A stretch of DNA of 64,000 nucleotides from Edwardsiella ictaluri ATCC 33202 (GCF_000264785.1 NZ_AFJI01000018.1:47758-111757); one strand, 5' to 3'. Shown: positions 39,106-49,007, numbered from the stretch's first letter. Notes: generated by a model not told the origin, from the letters alone. Translations and numbers: made by a program.

Positions 39106-40238
39106 TGACGGCGGTCAGGGGATTGTGTGCGGTGCTGCTGACCTGGTGCGGCGTGGCCGGGGCGTTTGGCCTGCCGATGAGCCTTGATCTGGCGCCGCTG
39201 CAGCTCCAGCAGGCGGCTCATGTCTGGCCCGTGAGCGCGCCTTTGCTGCCGCCGGATGGGCTGCGTCCCTGCTGCGCCTTCGGCTATGACCTGAACGCTG
39301 AGGCTCTGGGCATACCCATTCCCTTTTACCGTTTGAACAATGTGGTTGAGGCGGATGCGCTGGGCGCTCATCGCTACAACGATAGCCTGTTTGGCGCTCT
39401 GGCCAGCCTTGCCGGTCTGGGCAGCGAGCGTAATGGCCTTATATATACGCGTCGTGGTGGATTCTTGGATTTGGCACACGTTCGCGATAGCGCGGATATG
39501 ACGGTATACATCTTCAGCCATTTGTACCCGCGGTTGGGGCAGGCTTTCCGCCTAGAGCTGGGCGACGAGCTTGCGCGGCGTCAGCTGGTGCTCTCTGCCT
39601 TTACGCCACCGCATGAGGCGCGGGAGCGCTACACCCTCGCGGCCTATTTAGCCGCCCGCCTGGCGTTTGAGGTGGCGGCCTGGCATGAGATTGCCCAATG
39701 GTATGGCTATGAGTCTATTCCTGGCTTTTCGGAGGGGGTATCGGCGTTTTCCCCAGAGGATCTCTATTCGAATCTGCTGGGGACGCGACTGGCCCTGACG
39801 CTGATCCTGAATGGATATACGGCCTCGCTGGGGCAATACAGTGCGGCACTGACGACGTTGCTGCCCCAGGCGCTGTGCCAGTTGCAGGCACAGCCCGCCG
39901 TATTGACGCGTTTTCAGTTTGATATGCTGGATGGTAAATGGTGGGATAGCCATCAGGCTGTCCCACAGAAGTTTCTGGTGCTTAAGCGCAACTATGATAC
40001 CCACGCCGATCGCCTGCCGACCCCGATTCCCGGGGAGCTGACGCCACCGCTGCGCCTGATGCTGCCGGGGCAGGTGTACCATTATGATCTGGCCAGGCTG
40101 GCGGAGCTGCGCCTGCTGCCGGGCGCGTCCATGAAACGCCTGCCCGCCCCGCCGCGCTATTACACCTGGCGTGACTTCAGTCATTTGGCGGCATTCGCCC
40201 GGACGCAGGATGCGCTGCAGCTTTCGCGTAAGCGTTAG
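39105..40238 (+). CDS. Secreted DUF4056-like protein, third gene of the set
   Basis: The ATG at 39105 overlaps the previous stop by one base and gives 377 residues with a signal peptide ending near GVAGAFG. The sequence fits the DUF4056 family as I remember it, a family without known function. Distinctive blocks are LRPCCAFGYDLNAEALGIPIPFYRLNNVVE, LGSERNGLIYTRRGGFLDLAHVRDSADM, then WHEIAQWYGYESIPGFSEGVSAFSPEDLYSNLLG. The pairs His-Glu (194-195), HVRDSAD and GFSE-FSPEDLYSN look like an active or metal site, but no classical HExxH is present. The product is presumably periplasmic or outer-membrane linked. Confidence 0.75.
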   Translation: MTAVRGLCAVLLTWCGVAGAFGLPMSLDLAPLQLQQAAHVWPVSAPLLPPDGLRPCCAFGYDLNAEALGIPIPFYRLNNVVEADALGAHRYNDSLFGALASLAGLGSERNGLIYTRRGGFLDLAHVRDSADMTVYIFSHLYPRLGQAFRLELGDELARRQLVLSAFTPPHEARERYTLAAYLAARLAFEVAAWHEIAQWYGYESIPGFSEGVSAFSPEDLYSNLLGTRLALTLILNGYTASLGQYSAALTTLLPQALCQLQAQPAVLTRFQFDMLDGKWWDSHQAVPQKFLVLKRNYDTHADRLPTPIPGELTPPLRLMLPGQVYHYDLARLAELRLLPGASMKRLPAPPRYYTWRDFSHLAAFARTQDALQLSRKR

Positions 40239-40357
40239 AGGCGATATTGATGCTTGTTTGCATCTTGTTTGACCAGATGTAAACCCACTTCGGGCGGCGA
40301 TCGGCGGCGCCCTTGGGTAGAATATCGCTCATCAACTGTATCGAATGGATATCTTCC

Positions 40358-41257
40358 GTGTTTCTACTGCTGGCAACCACGCTGCTGTGGGCCTTTTCGT
40401 TTAGTCTGATCGGCGTGTATTTGGCCGGTCAGGTCGATAGCTGGTTTGCCGTGCTGGTGCGGATTGCGCTGGCGACGTTGGTCTTTCTCCCGTTTCTGCG
40501 CTGGCGCGGGGTACGTCCACGTCAGGCGCTGGCTTATATGCTGGTGGGCGCTTTTCAGCTGGGGCTGATGTACCTGTTCTACTATCCCGCGTTTCTGTAT
40601 CTGACGGTGCCAGAGGTGCTGCTGTTTACCATTCTGACGCCGCTGTATGTCACGCTGATTTACGATCTGCTACAGGGGCGACGCCTGCGCCCAGGCTATT
40701 TGGGCAGCGCGCTGCTGGCGGTGCTGGGCGCGCTGATTATCCGCTATAACCCGCTCAGTTCACAGTTTTTACTGGGTTTTTCCCTGATCCAGGGGGCCAA
40801 TCTCTGCTTTGCGCTGGGGCAGGTGGGATACAAACGTCTGATGGAGGTGATGCCGCTGCCGCAGTATCGCGCCTTCTCCTGGTTTTATCTGGGGGCGCTG
40901 ACGGTTGCACTTCCGGCCTGGTGGCTATATGGCAATCCGCAGATGCTGCCGACCACGTCGCTACAGTGGGGCATTTTGCTGTGGCTGGGCGTCGGTGCCT
41001 CGGGGCTGGGGTACTTCATGTGGAACTATGGTGCTACGCAGGTGGATGCCGGTACGCTGGCCATCATGAACAATGCGCTGATCCCGGCGGGGCTGCTGGT
41101 GAATCTGGCCATCTGGCAGCAGCATCCTGACTGGTTCAGGCTGACGCTGGGTGGGACAGTGATCGCCCTGTCGCTTTGGGTACACCGGCGCTGGATCGTA
41201 CCACATCCCGGACGAATGGCAGGCCATCGCAGGCGTGGCGGCGCGCCAGCTGAATAA
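40358..41257 (+). CDS. bioP: biotin transporter BioP (YigM)
   Basis: An inner-membrane carrier of the DMT superfamily that imports biotin. The GTG at 40358 gives [20 protein letters not shown] and 299 residues, the same as E. coli YigM; the open frame upstream of it is not conserved. About ten membrane segments are seen, with [56 protein letters not shown] and SLWVHRRW shared. The usual BirA operator was looked for upstream but not found. The last 122 bases overlap the convergent metR. Confidence 0.93.
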   Translation: MFLLLATTLLWAFSFSLIGVYLAGQVDSWFAVLVRIALATLVFLPFLRWRGVRPRQALAYMLVGAFQLGLMYLFYYPAFLYLTVPEVLLFTILTPLYVTLIYDLLQGRRLRPGYLGSALLAVLGALIIRYNPLSSQFLLGFSLIQGANLCFALGQVGYKRLMEVMPLPQYRAFSWFYLGALTVALPAWWLYGNPQMLPTTSLQWGILLWLGVGASGLGYFMWNYGATQVDAGTLAIMNNALIPAGLLVNLAIWQQHPDWFRLTLGGTVIALSLWVHRRWIVPHPGRMAGHRRRGGAPAE

Positions 41258-42098
41258 AGCCGTCCATCACCGACTGGCGCTGCTCTCCCGTGCGCAGCGC
41301 CGCATACAGCCGACGCCATAGCCCTTCACCCAGCGTCCGGGTGGTCAGTGCACCCTGGCGCTCGGCACTTTCCGCGACCCAGTGCGGCAGCGCTGCGATG
41401 CCCATCCCCGCGGCCGCCATCTGCAGCAGCAGCAGCGTATTGTCGACCTGTTTTAGCCGGGGGGCGATGCCGGCGGGCTGGAGAAAGTGGTTCCAGACAT
41501 CCAGACGCTGCCGGGCCACCGGATAAATTAACAGCGTCTCCTGCGCCAGATCCTGCGGCCGAACCACGCCTCTGCGGGCCAGCGGGTGCCCGGGGGCCAT
41601 CACCAAACGTACTTCATAATCGAACAGCGGCGCATAGTACAGCGTGCCGCGCGGCAAAATATCCGAGGTCAGCACCAGATCCAGCTCCCCCTGCTGCAGC
41701 GCGGGCTGGGGATCGAAGGTAACGCCGGAGCGAAAATCGAGCGTCACCTGGGGAAACAGGGCCTGAAACTGCGCCAGGGCTGGCGTCAGCCACTGAATAC
41801 AGCTGTGACACTCAATGGCCAGACGCAGCGTTTGCTGCGGCGGTACCTGGCATGCCTGTAGGGCCTGCTGCACCTGTGGCAGCACCTGATCCGCCAGTGC
41901 CAGCAGGATCTCGCCTTGGGGGGTAAAGCACAGAGGCTGGCTTTTACGGACAAACAGACGGTATCCCAGGCGCTGTTCCAATTCACTGAACTGATGAGAG
42001 AGGGCCGACTGGGTTTGGTGTAGCCGGGCGGCGGCGGCGGCCAGTGAACCACCGGCGCGCAGAGCCTGCAGCGTTCTTAGGTGCTTCAGCTCGATCAT
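41136..42098 (-). CDS. metR: LysR-type regulator of methionine genes, MetR
   Basis: A LysR-family activator of metE and other methionine genes, with homocysteine as co-effector. The 320-residue protein (E. coli 317) starts [20 protein letters not shown], the helix-turn-helix being [30 protein letters not shown]. The effector domain shows [18 protein letters not shown] and [14 protein letters not shown] [10 protein letters not shown]. It is divergent from metE, with 123 bases between, the classic metR-metE arrangement. The 3' end is antisense to the end of bioP. Confidence 0.95.
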   Translation of the reverse strand: MIELKHLRTLQALRAGGSLAAAAARLHQTQSALSHQFSELEQRLGYRLFVRKSQPLCFTPQGEILLALADQVLPQVQQALQACQVPPQQTLRLAIECHSCIQWLTPALAQFQALFPQVTLDFRSGVTFDPQPALQQGELDLVLTSDILPRGTLYYAPLFDYEVRLVMAPGHPLARRGVVRPQDLAQETLLIYPVARQRLDVWNHFLQPAGIAPRLKQVDNTLLLLQMAAAGMGIAALPHWVAESAERQGALTTRTLGEGLWRRLYAALRTGEQRQSVMDGFIQLARRHACDGLPFVRDVVRSSAGVPKATGRSLSHPASA

Positions 42099-42162
42099 GA
42101 GAAACCCTCAGTTAACAAATGAACAGATTGCGCTTGAGTCCTCTACATTACCCGCTGATTAT

Positions 42163-42194
42163 AGAAGTGTAAACATCTGGACATCTAAACATCC
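42163..42194 (+). promoter_or_regulatory. Four tandem MetJ boxes before metE
   Basis: Consecutive 8-base units AGAAGTGT, AAACATCT, GGACATCT and AAACATCC each match the met box AGACGTCT at five or six positions. MetJ with S-adenosylmethionine binds such tandem arrays cooperatively, so metE (and perhaps metR) should be repressed when methionine is plentiful. They end 27 bases before the metE ATG. A TGAG-N5-CTCA at the metR start side resembles, weakly, a MetR site. Confidence 0.85.
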
Positions 42195-42221
42195 ATAATT
42201 AGCATTGCGAGGTAAAAGAGG

Positions 42222-44498
42222 ATGCAGGCAATCAGTCATACCCTGGGGTTTCCACGTATAGGGTTACAGCGTGAGTTGAAGAAGGCACTGGAGGCCTACT
42301 GGTCGGGCAGCGCGCCCCAGAGCGCGTTACTGGCCTGTGGCGCCGAGCTGCGCGCCCGCCATTGGCGGCAGCAGCATAAGGCGGGAATCGATCTGCTGCC
42401 GGTGGGCGATTTTGCCTGGTATGACCATGTGCTGGCGACCAGTCTGATGCTGGGGAATGTCCCGGCCCGCCACCGGCGCGCCGACGGCGTTATCGATCTG
42501 GATACGCTGTTTGGGATTGCACGCGGCCAAGCGCCAGGAGGAAAGCCCGCAGCAGCGGCGGAGATGACAAAATGGTTTAACACCAACTATCACTATATTG
42601 TGCCCGAGTTTACCCGCGGACAGCGCTTTTCCCTTGGCTGGCACCAGCTGCTGGACGAGGTGGATGAGGCGCTGGCGCAGGGATACCGGGTAAAACCGGT
42701 GCTGCTGGGGCCGCTGACTTACCTGTGGTTGGGCAAGGTAAAAGGGGCGCCTTTCGATCGTCTGAGCCTGCTGGAGGAGATACTGGCGGTATACCGTCAG
42801 GTACTGGCCGCGCTGGCCGAACGCGGGGTTGAATGGGTACAGGTGGATGAGCCGGCGTTGGTGCTGACGCTGCCGCCGGCGTGGCGCGATGCCTATCAGA
42901 ATGCGTATCAGGCGCTACAGGGGCCGGTGAAGTTGCTGCTGACCACCTACTTTGGCGATATCGGCCACCACCTGCCGACGATCTGTGCTCTGCCGGTGCA
43001 GGGGCTGCACGTCGATCTGGTTCAGGGCGCGGGCGATGCGCTGGCGCTCCACCGTCAGCTGCCCGCCGACTGGGTGCTGTCGCTGGGTGCGATCAGCGGT
43101 CGTAACGTCTGGCGCGCCGATCTGGCCGATTGGCAGACGCGTCTGCAGCCGCTGGTCGGTCAGCGGCCGATCTGGCTGGGTAGCTCCTGCTCCCTGCTGC
43201 ATACGCCTATCGATCTGAGTGCGGAAACCCAGCTGGATGAGGAGGTGAAAAGCTGGTTTGCCTTTGCCCTGCAGAAGTGCGACGAGCTGGCGTTGCTGAC
43301 CCAGGCCCTGAACGATCCTGTGCCGCGGCGGGAGGCGCTGCTGAGCTACAGTACGCCGCTATACCTGCGCCGCCGCTCCGGGCGGGTTCATAACCCGGCG
43401 GTAGCCGGGCGTCTGGCCGCGCTGACCGATGCGGATACGCAGCGCCCCAGTGGATACCCCCAGCGCGCTCAGCGTCAGCGCCAGCGTTTTGCACTGCCGC
43501 TCTGGCCGACGACGACCATCGGCTCATTCCCGCAGACGCAGGCTATCCGCGCTCTGCGTCTCGACTTTCGCCGCGGGCAGCTGACGCCGGAGCACTATCG
43601 TCAGGGGATAGCCGATCACATTCGTCAGGCGATTGGCGAGCAGGAGCTGCTGGGGCTGGACGTGCTGGTGCATGGTGAGGCCGAGCGTAATGATATGGTG
43701 GAGTATTTCGGTGAACAGCTGGAGGGTTTTGTGTTTACCCGTAACGGCTGGGTGCAGAGCTATGGTTCACGCTGTGTGAAGCCGCCGGTGATCGTCGGGG
43801 ATATCAGTCGGCCCGCACCGCTGACCGTCGAATGGACCACCTTTGCCCAGGCTCAGACCGCCCGGCCGGTGAAGGGCATGTTGACCGGTCCGATAACGAT
43901 GCTGTGCTGGTCGTTTGCCCGTGAAGATGTGCCGCGAGAGGTTATCGCCCGTCAGCTGGCGTTGGCGCTGCGCGACGAGGTAGACGATCTGCAGCGCGCG
44001 GGGATCGGCATCATTCAAATCGATGAGCCCGCGCTGCGCGAGGGCCTGCCGCTGCGTCAGGATGAGTGGCAGGCGTACCTGGCGTGGGCTGTGGCAGCGT
44101 TTCGCCTGACAGCGGCGGTGGCGTACGATGATACCCAGATCCATACCCATATGTGCTACTGCGAGTTCAATGACATCATGGCGGCGATTGCGGCGCTGGA
44201 TGCGGACGTGATCACCATTGAGACGGCGCGATCGGATATGGAGCTGTTGGAGGCCTTTTCCCGCTTCGACTATCCCAATGAGATCGGGCCCGGGGTGTAC
44301 GATATCCACTCACCGAACGTGCCGACGCAGGCGGCGATGGTCGAGCTGCTGCGCCGGGCGGCACAGCATATTCCCGCCGAGAGGCTGTGGGTGAATCCGG
44401 ACTGCGGTTTAAAGACGCGTGGCTGGGAGGAGACCCGACGTGCGCTGAGCAACATGGTGGCGGCGGCGCGCTTGCTGCGCGCGCAGACGCAGGAATAA
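42222..44498 (+). CDS. metE: cobalamin-independent methionine synthase
   Basis: The enzyme transfers a methyl group from 5-methyltetrahydropteroyl-triglutamate to homocysteine using a zinc site and no B12. The 758-residue protein (E. coli 753) has both barrel halves: [20 protein letters not shown] at the N-terminus, [16 protein letters not shown] at the start of the second barrel and [20 protein letters not shown]. Zinc ligands lie in [12 protein letters not shown] (His and Cys) and [11 protein letters not shown] (Cys). RBS GAGGTAAAAGAGG precedes the ATG. It is divergent from metR. Confidence 0.97.
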   Translation: MQAISHTLGFPRIGLQRELKKALEAYWSGSAPQSALLACGAELRARHWRQQHKAGIDLLPVGDFAWYDHVLATSLMLGNVPARHRRADGVIDLDTLFGIARGQAPGGKPAAAAEMTKWFNTNYHYIVPEFTRGQRFSLGWHQLLDEVDEALAQGYRVKPVLLGPLTYLWLGKVKGAPFDRLSLLEEILAVYRQVLAALAERGVEWVQVDEPALVLTLPPAWRDAYQNAYQALQGPVKLLLTTYFGDIGHHLPTICALPVQGLHVDLVQGAGDALALHRQLPADWVLSLGAISGRNVWRADLADWQTRLQPLVGQRPIWLGSSCSLLHTPIDLSAETQLDEEVKSWFAFALQKCDELALLTQALNDPVPRREALLSYSTPLYLRRRSGRVHNPAVAGRLAALTDADTQRPSGYPQRAQRQRQRFALPLWPTTTIGSFPQTQAIRALRLDFRRGQLTPEHYRQGIADHIRQAIGEQELLGLDVLVHGEAERNDMVEYFGEQLEGFVFTRNGWVQSYGSRCVKPPVIVGDISRPAPLTVEWTTFAQAQTARPVKGMLTGPITMLCWSFAREDVPREVIARQLALALRDEVDDLQRAGIGIIQIDEPALREGLPLRQDEWQAYLAWAVAAFRLTAAVAYDDTQIHTHMCYCEFNDIMAAIAALDADVITIETARSDMELLEAFSRFDYPNEIGPGVYDIHSPNVPTQAAMVELLRRAAQHIPAERLWVNPDCGLKTRGWEETRRALSNMVAAARLLRAQTQE

Positions 44499-44528
44499 AA
44501 AACGGGCGGGAGCGACTGCTCCCGCCCG
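44496..44528 (-). terminator. Terminator of udp (convergent with metE)
   Basis: On the minus strand CGGGCGGGAGC / GCTCCCGCCCG with a four-base loop is followed by six T (complement of A at 44497-44502). On the plus strand the stem has no T run, so metE may rely on it less. It lies 17 bases after the udp stop. Confidence 0.88.
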
Positions 44529-44545
44529 CAATACCGCGGTGATAC

Positions 44546-45313
44546 TTAGTCCTGCAGCAGACGGCGTGCGGCATCGACGACGATTTTTACCGCGTGCGAT
44601 TCGGTCTGCTTCATGGTCTCCGCGTTGGGGATCTCTTGCTGGGTGCGGTTGACGATGACCCCGGCCACCATCCCGGCGCGCAGCCCCTGGCTGGAGCACA
44701 TGGTCAGCAGCGTGGCGGACTCCATCTCGAAGTTCATCACGCCCATCTCTTGCCACTCTTTCATCGAGCCGCGGAAACGGCGGGTGACGCGGCCTGAGAA
44801 GGTGTCATAGCGTTCCTGACCCGGGTAGAAGGTGTCGGAGGAGGCGGTGATCCCGACGTGGGTCGCGGCGCCGACGGCGTGGGCGGCATCGACCAGTGCG
44901 GTGGTACAGGCGAAGTCGGCAACGGCCGGGAACTCCATCGGCGCGAAGTGCAGGCTGGCACCGTCAAGGCGTACGGAGGCGGTGGTGACCAGCACGTCGC
45001 CGACGCTGATGTGCGGCTGAATGGCGCCGGTGGTTCCGACGCGCAGGAAGGTACGGACACCCAGTTGTGCCAGCTCCTCTACGGCGATCGAGGTTGACGG
45101 ACCGCCGATGCCGGTGGAGCAGACGATGATAGCCTTACCGTCCAGCTCGGCGCGCCAGCTGGTGAATTCACGGTGGGAGGCCAGCTTGACCGGGTTCTCC
45201 ATCAGTTTGGCAATCTTTTCCACGCGCTCCGGGTCGCCGGGCACGATGGCCAGCGTAGCACCGTGCAGATCGCTTTTGGCCAGTCCGAGGTGGAATACTT
45301 CAGGTTTAGACAT
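44546..45313 (-). CDS. udp: uridine phosphorylase
   Basis: The enzyme cleaves uridine with phosphate to uracil and ribose 1-phosphate for pyrimidine salvage. The 255-residue protein (E. coli 253) starts [20 protein letters not shown], followed by [12 protein letters not shown], the phosphate-binding STGIGGPS and [11 protein letters not shown], and the substrate region [16 protein letters not shown] and [13 protein letters not shown]. It is on the minus strand, convergent with metE, whereas I recall E. coli udp running in the direction of metE and rmuC. Two CRP-like sites lie upstream. Confidence 0.96.
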   Translation of the reverse strand: MSKPEVFHLGLAKSDLHGATLAIVPGDPERVEKIAKLMENPVKLASHREFTSWRAELDGKAIIVCSTGIGGPSTSIAVEELAQLGVRTFLRVGTTGAIQPHISVGDVLVTTASVRLDGASLHFAPMEFPAVADFACTTALVDAAHAVGAATHVGITASSDTFYPGQERYDTFSGRVTRRFRGSMKEWQEMGVMNFEMESATLLTMCSSQGLRAGMVAGVIVNRTQQEIPNAETMKQTESHAVKIVVDAARRLLQD

Positions 45314-45380
45314 CGCTGCTGACTCCTATGTCATCGTTATCCTCCACTGAGGAACAAGGGATCACTCTACTGAAATTCGT

Positions 45381-45461
45381 AGGATAAATGCGTGACTCAA
45401 GTCACTTGGTGTGAAGGAACGGTATCACGATCGACAAAAAAATGTGATTATATTCACAATA
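45381..45461 (-). promoter_or_regulatory. udp control region with two CRP sites
   Basis: A perfect CRP core TGTGA-TTATAT-TCACA is at 45443-45458, and a second, CGTGA-CTCAAG-TCACT, at 45391-45406, about 52 bases closer to the gene. On the minus strand a -10-like TATCCT lies at 45381-45386. In E. coli, udp is activated from two CRP sites with CytR bound between them; the layout suggests the same. The remaining gap to 45668 has no clear gene. Confidence 0.75.
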
Positions 45462-45668
45462 TATATCGATAGCGTCGGAATTTTAGACAGATTCCTGTGA
45501 TGAGGATGACAGATCTTTCGCTCCTGCGCCGCCTTCCCGCGGCTGCCGCTCGGGGGCGTTTTTCGACCGTTTAATCCGCCGGATTACCGCGGGGCGATCC
45601 GCGATGACGCTGGCGGAGCCAAAGCGGTTAGGGTTTTCCCTGAAAAATCCTCAGGGGAGATAATAACC

Positions 45669-46880
45669 ATGCAACATGCGATGACCTTCGTGTTGGCAAC
45701 GCTGTGTATTCTTGCTATTTGCTACCGTCTGTACGGCCTGTTTTTCGTGAGAAAGGTGCTGCGTGCCGACGATAGTGAAGTCACACCCTCACATACCTAT
45801 GAAGACGGTAAAGACTATGTACCGACCAAGAAGTGGGTCAACTTCGGCAGCCATTTTGCCGCCATTGCCGCCGCGGGACCGCTGGTCGGGCCGGTGCTGG
45901 CCGCGCAGTTTGGTTATTTTCCAGGCTTTCTGTGGCTGCTAATCGGCGATGCGGTACACGATACGGTGGTGCTGTTTGTGTAGATGAAGCATCCGGGAAA
46001 GTCACTGTCCGAGGTGGCTCAAGCGGAGTTGGGGCCCATTGCCGACTGGTGTACCGGTCTGGATGCTGCTGATGTCGCGCGATTACCTGTCCAGCTTTAT
46101 GAAAATTAAGGTCTGCGGCGCTCTGCTGGCGGAGTGCGTCGTTGGGGTCATGGCGCTGATCGCCGCCACCTCGCTGCATCCGGAGGACTACTTTGCCATT
46201 AACTCCAGTGCTCAGGCCGGGCCGGTGACCCTGGCGGTCGGGGTGACGGATATCTTTATCCGGGTGCCGTGGTTTGGTCGCCAGGCTTCCTACCTACTCC
46301 AGTTTGTCATCATGTTCGAAGCGGTCTTTATTCTGACGGCCGTCGATTCCGGCACCGCGTGGCGCGCTATCTGCTACAGGACCTCTTTGGCGATCTGTGG
46401 GTGCCGCTGAAGCGCACCGACTGGCTGCCCGGCTCGATTTTCTGTTCTATCGTTGCCTGCCTACTGTGGGGGTATCTGTTCAACTCCGGCGATAGCAACT
46501 CGGTATGGGCGCTGTTCGGTGTATCTAATCAGCTGATGGTTTCCATGGGTCTGACCATCGGTGCTACCATCATTCTGCGTCTGGCGCCCAAGTGTATTTA
46601 CATGCTGACCTGCATCCTTCCGCTGGTCTATCTGCTTATTACGGTGAACTACACCGGTTACCGGATGGTGAAGCACGTTTACTTTAATCTGCAGGCGACG
46701 GGCTATAATCTGTTCAACGGGATGATCTCCATCATCATGCTGGTGCAGGGCATGGTGATCCTGCTGTCGGCCCTGCGCAAATGCGTGAGCTGTGGATGAA
46801 ACGCGGCGATGAGCTGGCCGCGGCGCCGACGGCAACGGCAACGGCCTGCTCCCGTGTTGTCATACGCTTTCCGATAACAA
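45669..46880 (+). pseudogene. Decayed CstA/BtsT-family carbon (peptide/pyruvate) transporter gene
   Basis: Pieces of a CstA-family inner-membrane transporter follow one another in three frames. 45669-45980 encodes the start (KDYVPTKKWVNFGSHFAAIAAAGPLVGPVLAAQFGY) and stops at an in-frame TAG at 45981. The same frame then continues HPGKSLSEVAQAELGPIA, so the TAG replaces a coding codon. A jump and frame change lead to LLMSRDYLSSFMKIK, which is fused to GALLAECVVGVMALIAATS, then AVGVTDIF and FVIMFEAVFILTAVDSGT. A further frame change gives YLLQDLFGDL and WALFGVSNQLM. Comparison with CstA implies three internal deletions (roughly 80-130 residues each), a stop and at least two frameshifts. About 1.2 kb remains of about 2.1 kb. 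A good RBS (CAGGGGAG) is still present. Confidence 0.9.
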
Positions 46881-46882
46881 CT

Positions 46883-46914
46883 AACGGCCGATTTAACGGC
46901 CGTTGGTTTTTTAT
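46883..46914 (+). terminator. Terminator after the decayed transporter gene
   Basis: The perfect stem AACGGCCG / CGGCCGTT with loop ATTTAA is followed by GG and TTTTTT. Confidence 0.85.
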
Positions 46915-46967
46915 TGGGGTGACTACGGGTAAGCTGGACGCTTGACCGTCGTATGAGGAGTGAGGGT

Positions 46968-47495
46968 GTGCTAGACAGCCTTATTCAAGGCACCATCGAG
47001 TTTGTCCGCCTGCATCAGGACTGGGCGGTGCCGCTGGTATTTTTCCTGGCTTTTGGTGAATCGCTGGCCTTTATCTCCCTTTTACTGCCGGCGACGGTGA
47101 TCCTTTTTGCGCTGAGCGCCCTGCTGGGTGAGGGCGGCGTTCCGTTTGTTCCTGTCTGGTTGGCGGCTGCGTGCGGCGCCTTTCTTGGCGACTGGATTTC
47201 CTATTGGCTTGGTTACCATTATCAGCATCAGATCGGCCATATATGGCCGCTGTCGCGGAATCCGCAGATACTGCAGCGTGGTCACCGTTACTTTGAACGC
47301 TGGGGGTTTTGGGGCGTATTCTTTGGCCGTTTCCTGGGCCCCCTGCGGGCTGCCGTACCGCTGGTCGCCGGGATCTGCGCCATGCGGCAGCGCTATTTTC
47401 AGCTGGCCAACCTGCTGTCTGCGCTGATCTGGGGCGCGGGGATTCTGGCACCGGGTATGCTGGGCATCCGCTGGCTGGGCCAGTGGATTGGGTAG
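46968..47495 (+). CDS. DedA-family inner-membrane protein
   Basis: DedA (SNARE-associated, VTT) proteins are inner-membrane proteins implicated in undecaprenyl-phosphate or phospholipid flipping and in proton-motive-force homeostasis. The GTG at 46968 has AGGAG seven bases upstream and gives MLDSLIQGTIEFVRLHQDWA and 175 residues, on the short side for the family. Conserved features are FFLAFGESLAFISLLLPATVIL (the re-entrant segment with a membrane-embedded Glu), GAFLGDWISYWLGYH and the signature FFGRFLGPLRAAVPLVAGICAM (G-R-x-x-P-x-R). Which E. coli DedA paralogue it corresponds to I cannot say. Confidence 0.88.
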   Translation: MLDSLIQGTIEFVRLHQDWAVPLVFFLAFGESLAFISLLLPATVILFALSALLGEGGVPFVPVWLAAACGAFLGDWISYWLGYHYQHQIGHIWPLSRNPQILQRGHRYFERWGFWGVFFGRFLGPLRAAVPLVAGICAMRQRYFQLANLLSALIWGAGILAPGMLGIRWLGQWIG

Positions 47496-47597
47496 CATTT
47501 TGCTGTGCGCCGTCCCGCATTCTGAGCGGTTAATTTCTGGACATCCATACAGTTGCTGATTACCGTGTCGGGCAGGGATCTCACGGGGAGAGGCAGG

Positions 47598-49007
47598 GTG
47601 GAGAACGTAACGCTTTGGATACTGGCGGCATCGCTGGCGGGGATGGTTATCGGTTGGTTGGCGGCGGCCCTGCGGACGCAGCAGGCGCGGGTTGCCCATG
47701 AGCAGGCGCTGGGCGCGTTGGATAGCCAGCTCGCTGCCGCCCAGGAGCGGATAGCCCAGCAGCAGCTGTGGCATGAAGAGTGTGAGCGTCTAAACCAGGA
47801 GCTACGCGCTCAGCGCGACGTCAATAGCGCCCAGGAGGCCGAGCTGCGCGAGGTGACGATCCGGCTGGAGGAGACGCGCATGGGTGCAGAAGAGAAGCAG
47901 CGTCTGCTGCTGAACGCAGAGCAGCGCCTGAACGTCCAGTTTGAGAATCTGGCTAACCGTATATTTGAGCACAGCGGTCGTCGGGTTGAGGAGCAAAATC
48001 GACAGAGCCTCGATGCCCTGCTGATGCCGCTGCGTGAACAGCTTGATGGTTTTCGCCGCCAGATAAACGATAGCTTTGGCCAGGAGGCCCGTGAGCGTCA
48101 CACCTTGACCCACGAGATCCGCAGCCTGCAGCAGATGAACGCCCAGATGGCACGCGAGGCGCTTAACCTGACGCGTGCCCTGAAGGGGGACAACAAGATG
48201 CAGGGCAACTGGGGCGAGGTGGTACTGAGCCGGGTACTGGAGTCCTCCGGTCTGCGCGAGGGGCATGAATATCATTCTCAGGTTAGCGTGCAAACGGAGG
48301 AGAGCGGACGCATGCAGCCGGATGTGGTGGTACATCTGCCCCAGGGAAAAGATGTGGTGGTGGATGCCAAAATGTCGCTGGTGGCCTATGAGCGCTTTTT
48401 CAACGCGGAGGATGAGCACGAGCGTGAGCTGGCACTGCAGCAGCATATACTGTCGCTGCGGGCTCATATTCGCCAGCTGGGGCGTAAGGATTATCAGCAG
48501 CTACCCGGTCTGCGCACCCTAGACTATGTGCTGATGTTTATCCCCCTCGAGCCCGCCTTTTTAGCGGCGATCGAGCGCGATTCCGAGCTGATTAGTGAGG
48601 CGCTGCGTCACAATATTATGTTGGTAAGTCCGACTACATTGCTGGTGGCTTTGCGCACCATCAATAATTTATGGCGCTACGAGTACCAAAGTCAAAATGC
48701 ACAAAAAATCGCTGATCGTGCCGCCAAGCTATACGATAAAGTGCGCTTGTTCGTCGATGATATGTCCACTCTTGGGCAAAGTTTGGAACGGGCTCAGTCG
48801 AGTTATCGCCAGGCGATGAACAAACTGAGCCACGGGCGTGGTAACCTGATAGGCCAAGTGGAAAGTTTTCGCGGGCTGGGCGTGGAGGTTAAACGTCCGA
48901 TCAGCCCGGCGCTGGTACAAGAAGCCTGCCAGCCGCTACAGGATGGAGATCCCGCAGTGGTATCCGGCGAGGTGGTGGCGCATCACGGGACTCCTTCTGT
49001 GCAGTAA
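47598..49007 (+). CDS. rmuC: DNA recombination protein RmuC
   Basis: A protein that limits recombination at inverted repeats in E. coli; it carries a PD-(D/E)XK nuclease-like domain. The GTG at 47598 (RBS GGGGAGAGG) gives 469 residues (E. coli 475). One membrane segment at about residues 5-25 (ILAASLAGMVIGWLAAA) is followed by a long coiled coil to about 130. The nuclease-like core has KGDNKMQGNWGEVVLSRVLE, QPDVVVHLPQGKDVVVDAKMSL (the D-x(n)-D-x-K pattern) and YVLMFIPLEPAFLAA. Upstream of ubiE, as in E. coli. Confidence 0.95.
   Translation: MENVTLWILAASLAGMVIGWLAAALRTQQARVAHEQALGALDSQLAAAQERIAQQQLWHEECERLNQELRAQRDVNSAQEAELREVTIRLEETRMGAEEKQRLLLNAEQRLNVQFENLANRIFEHSGRRVEEQNRQSLDALLMPLREQLDGFRRQINDSFGQEARERHTLTHEIRSLQQMNAQMAREALNLTRALKGDNKMQGNWGEVVLSRVLESSGLREGHEYHSQVSVQTEESGRMQPDVVVHLPQGKDVVVDAKMSLVAYERFFNAEDEHERELALQQHILSLRAHIRQLGRKDYQQLPGLRTLDYVLMFIPLEPAFLAAIERDSELISEALRHNIMLVSPTTLLVALRTINNLWRYEYQSQNAQKIADRAAKLYDKVRLFVDDMSTLGQSLERAQSSYRQAMNKLSHGRGNLIGQVESFRGLGVEVKRPISPALVQEACQPLQDGDPAVVSGEVVAHHGTPSVQ

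Noticed and set aside
40240..40357. BirA (biotin) operator upstream of bioP
   Set aside because: One half-site-like TGTAAACC is present at 40278-40285, but no inverted partner at the required distance.
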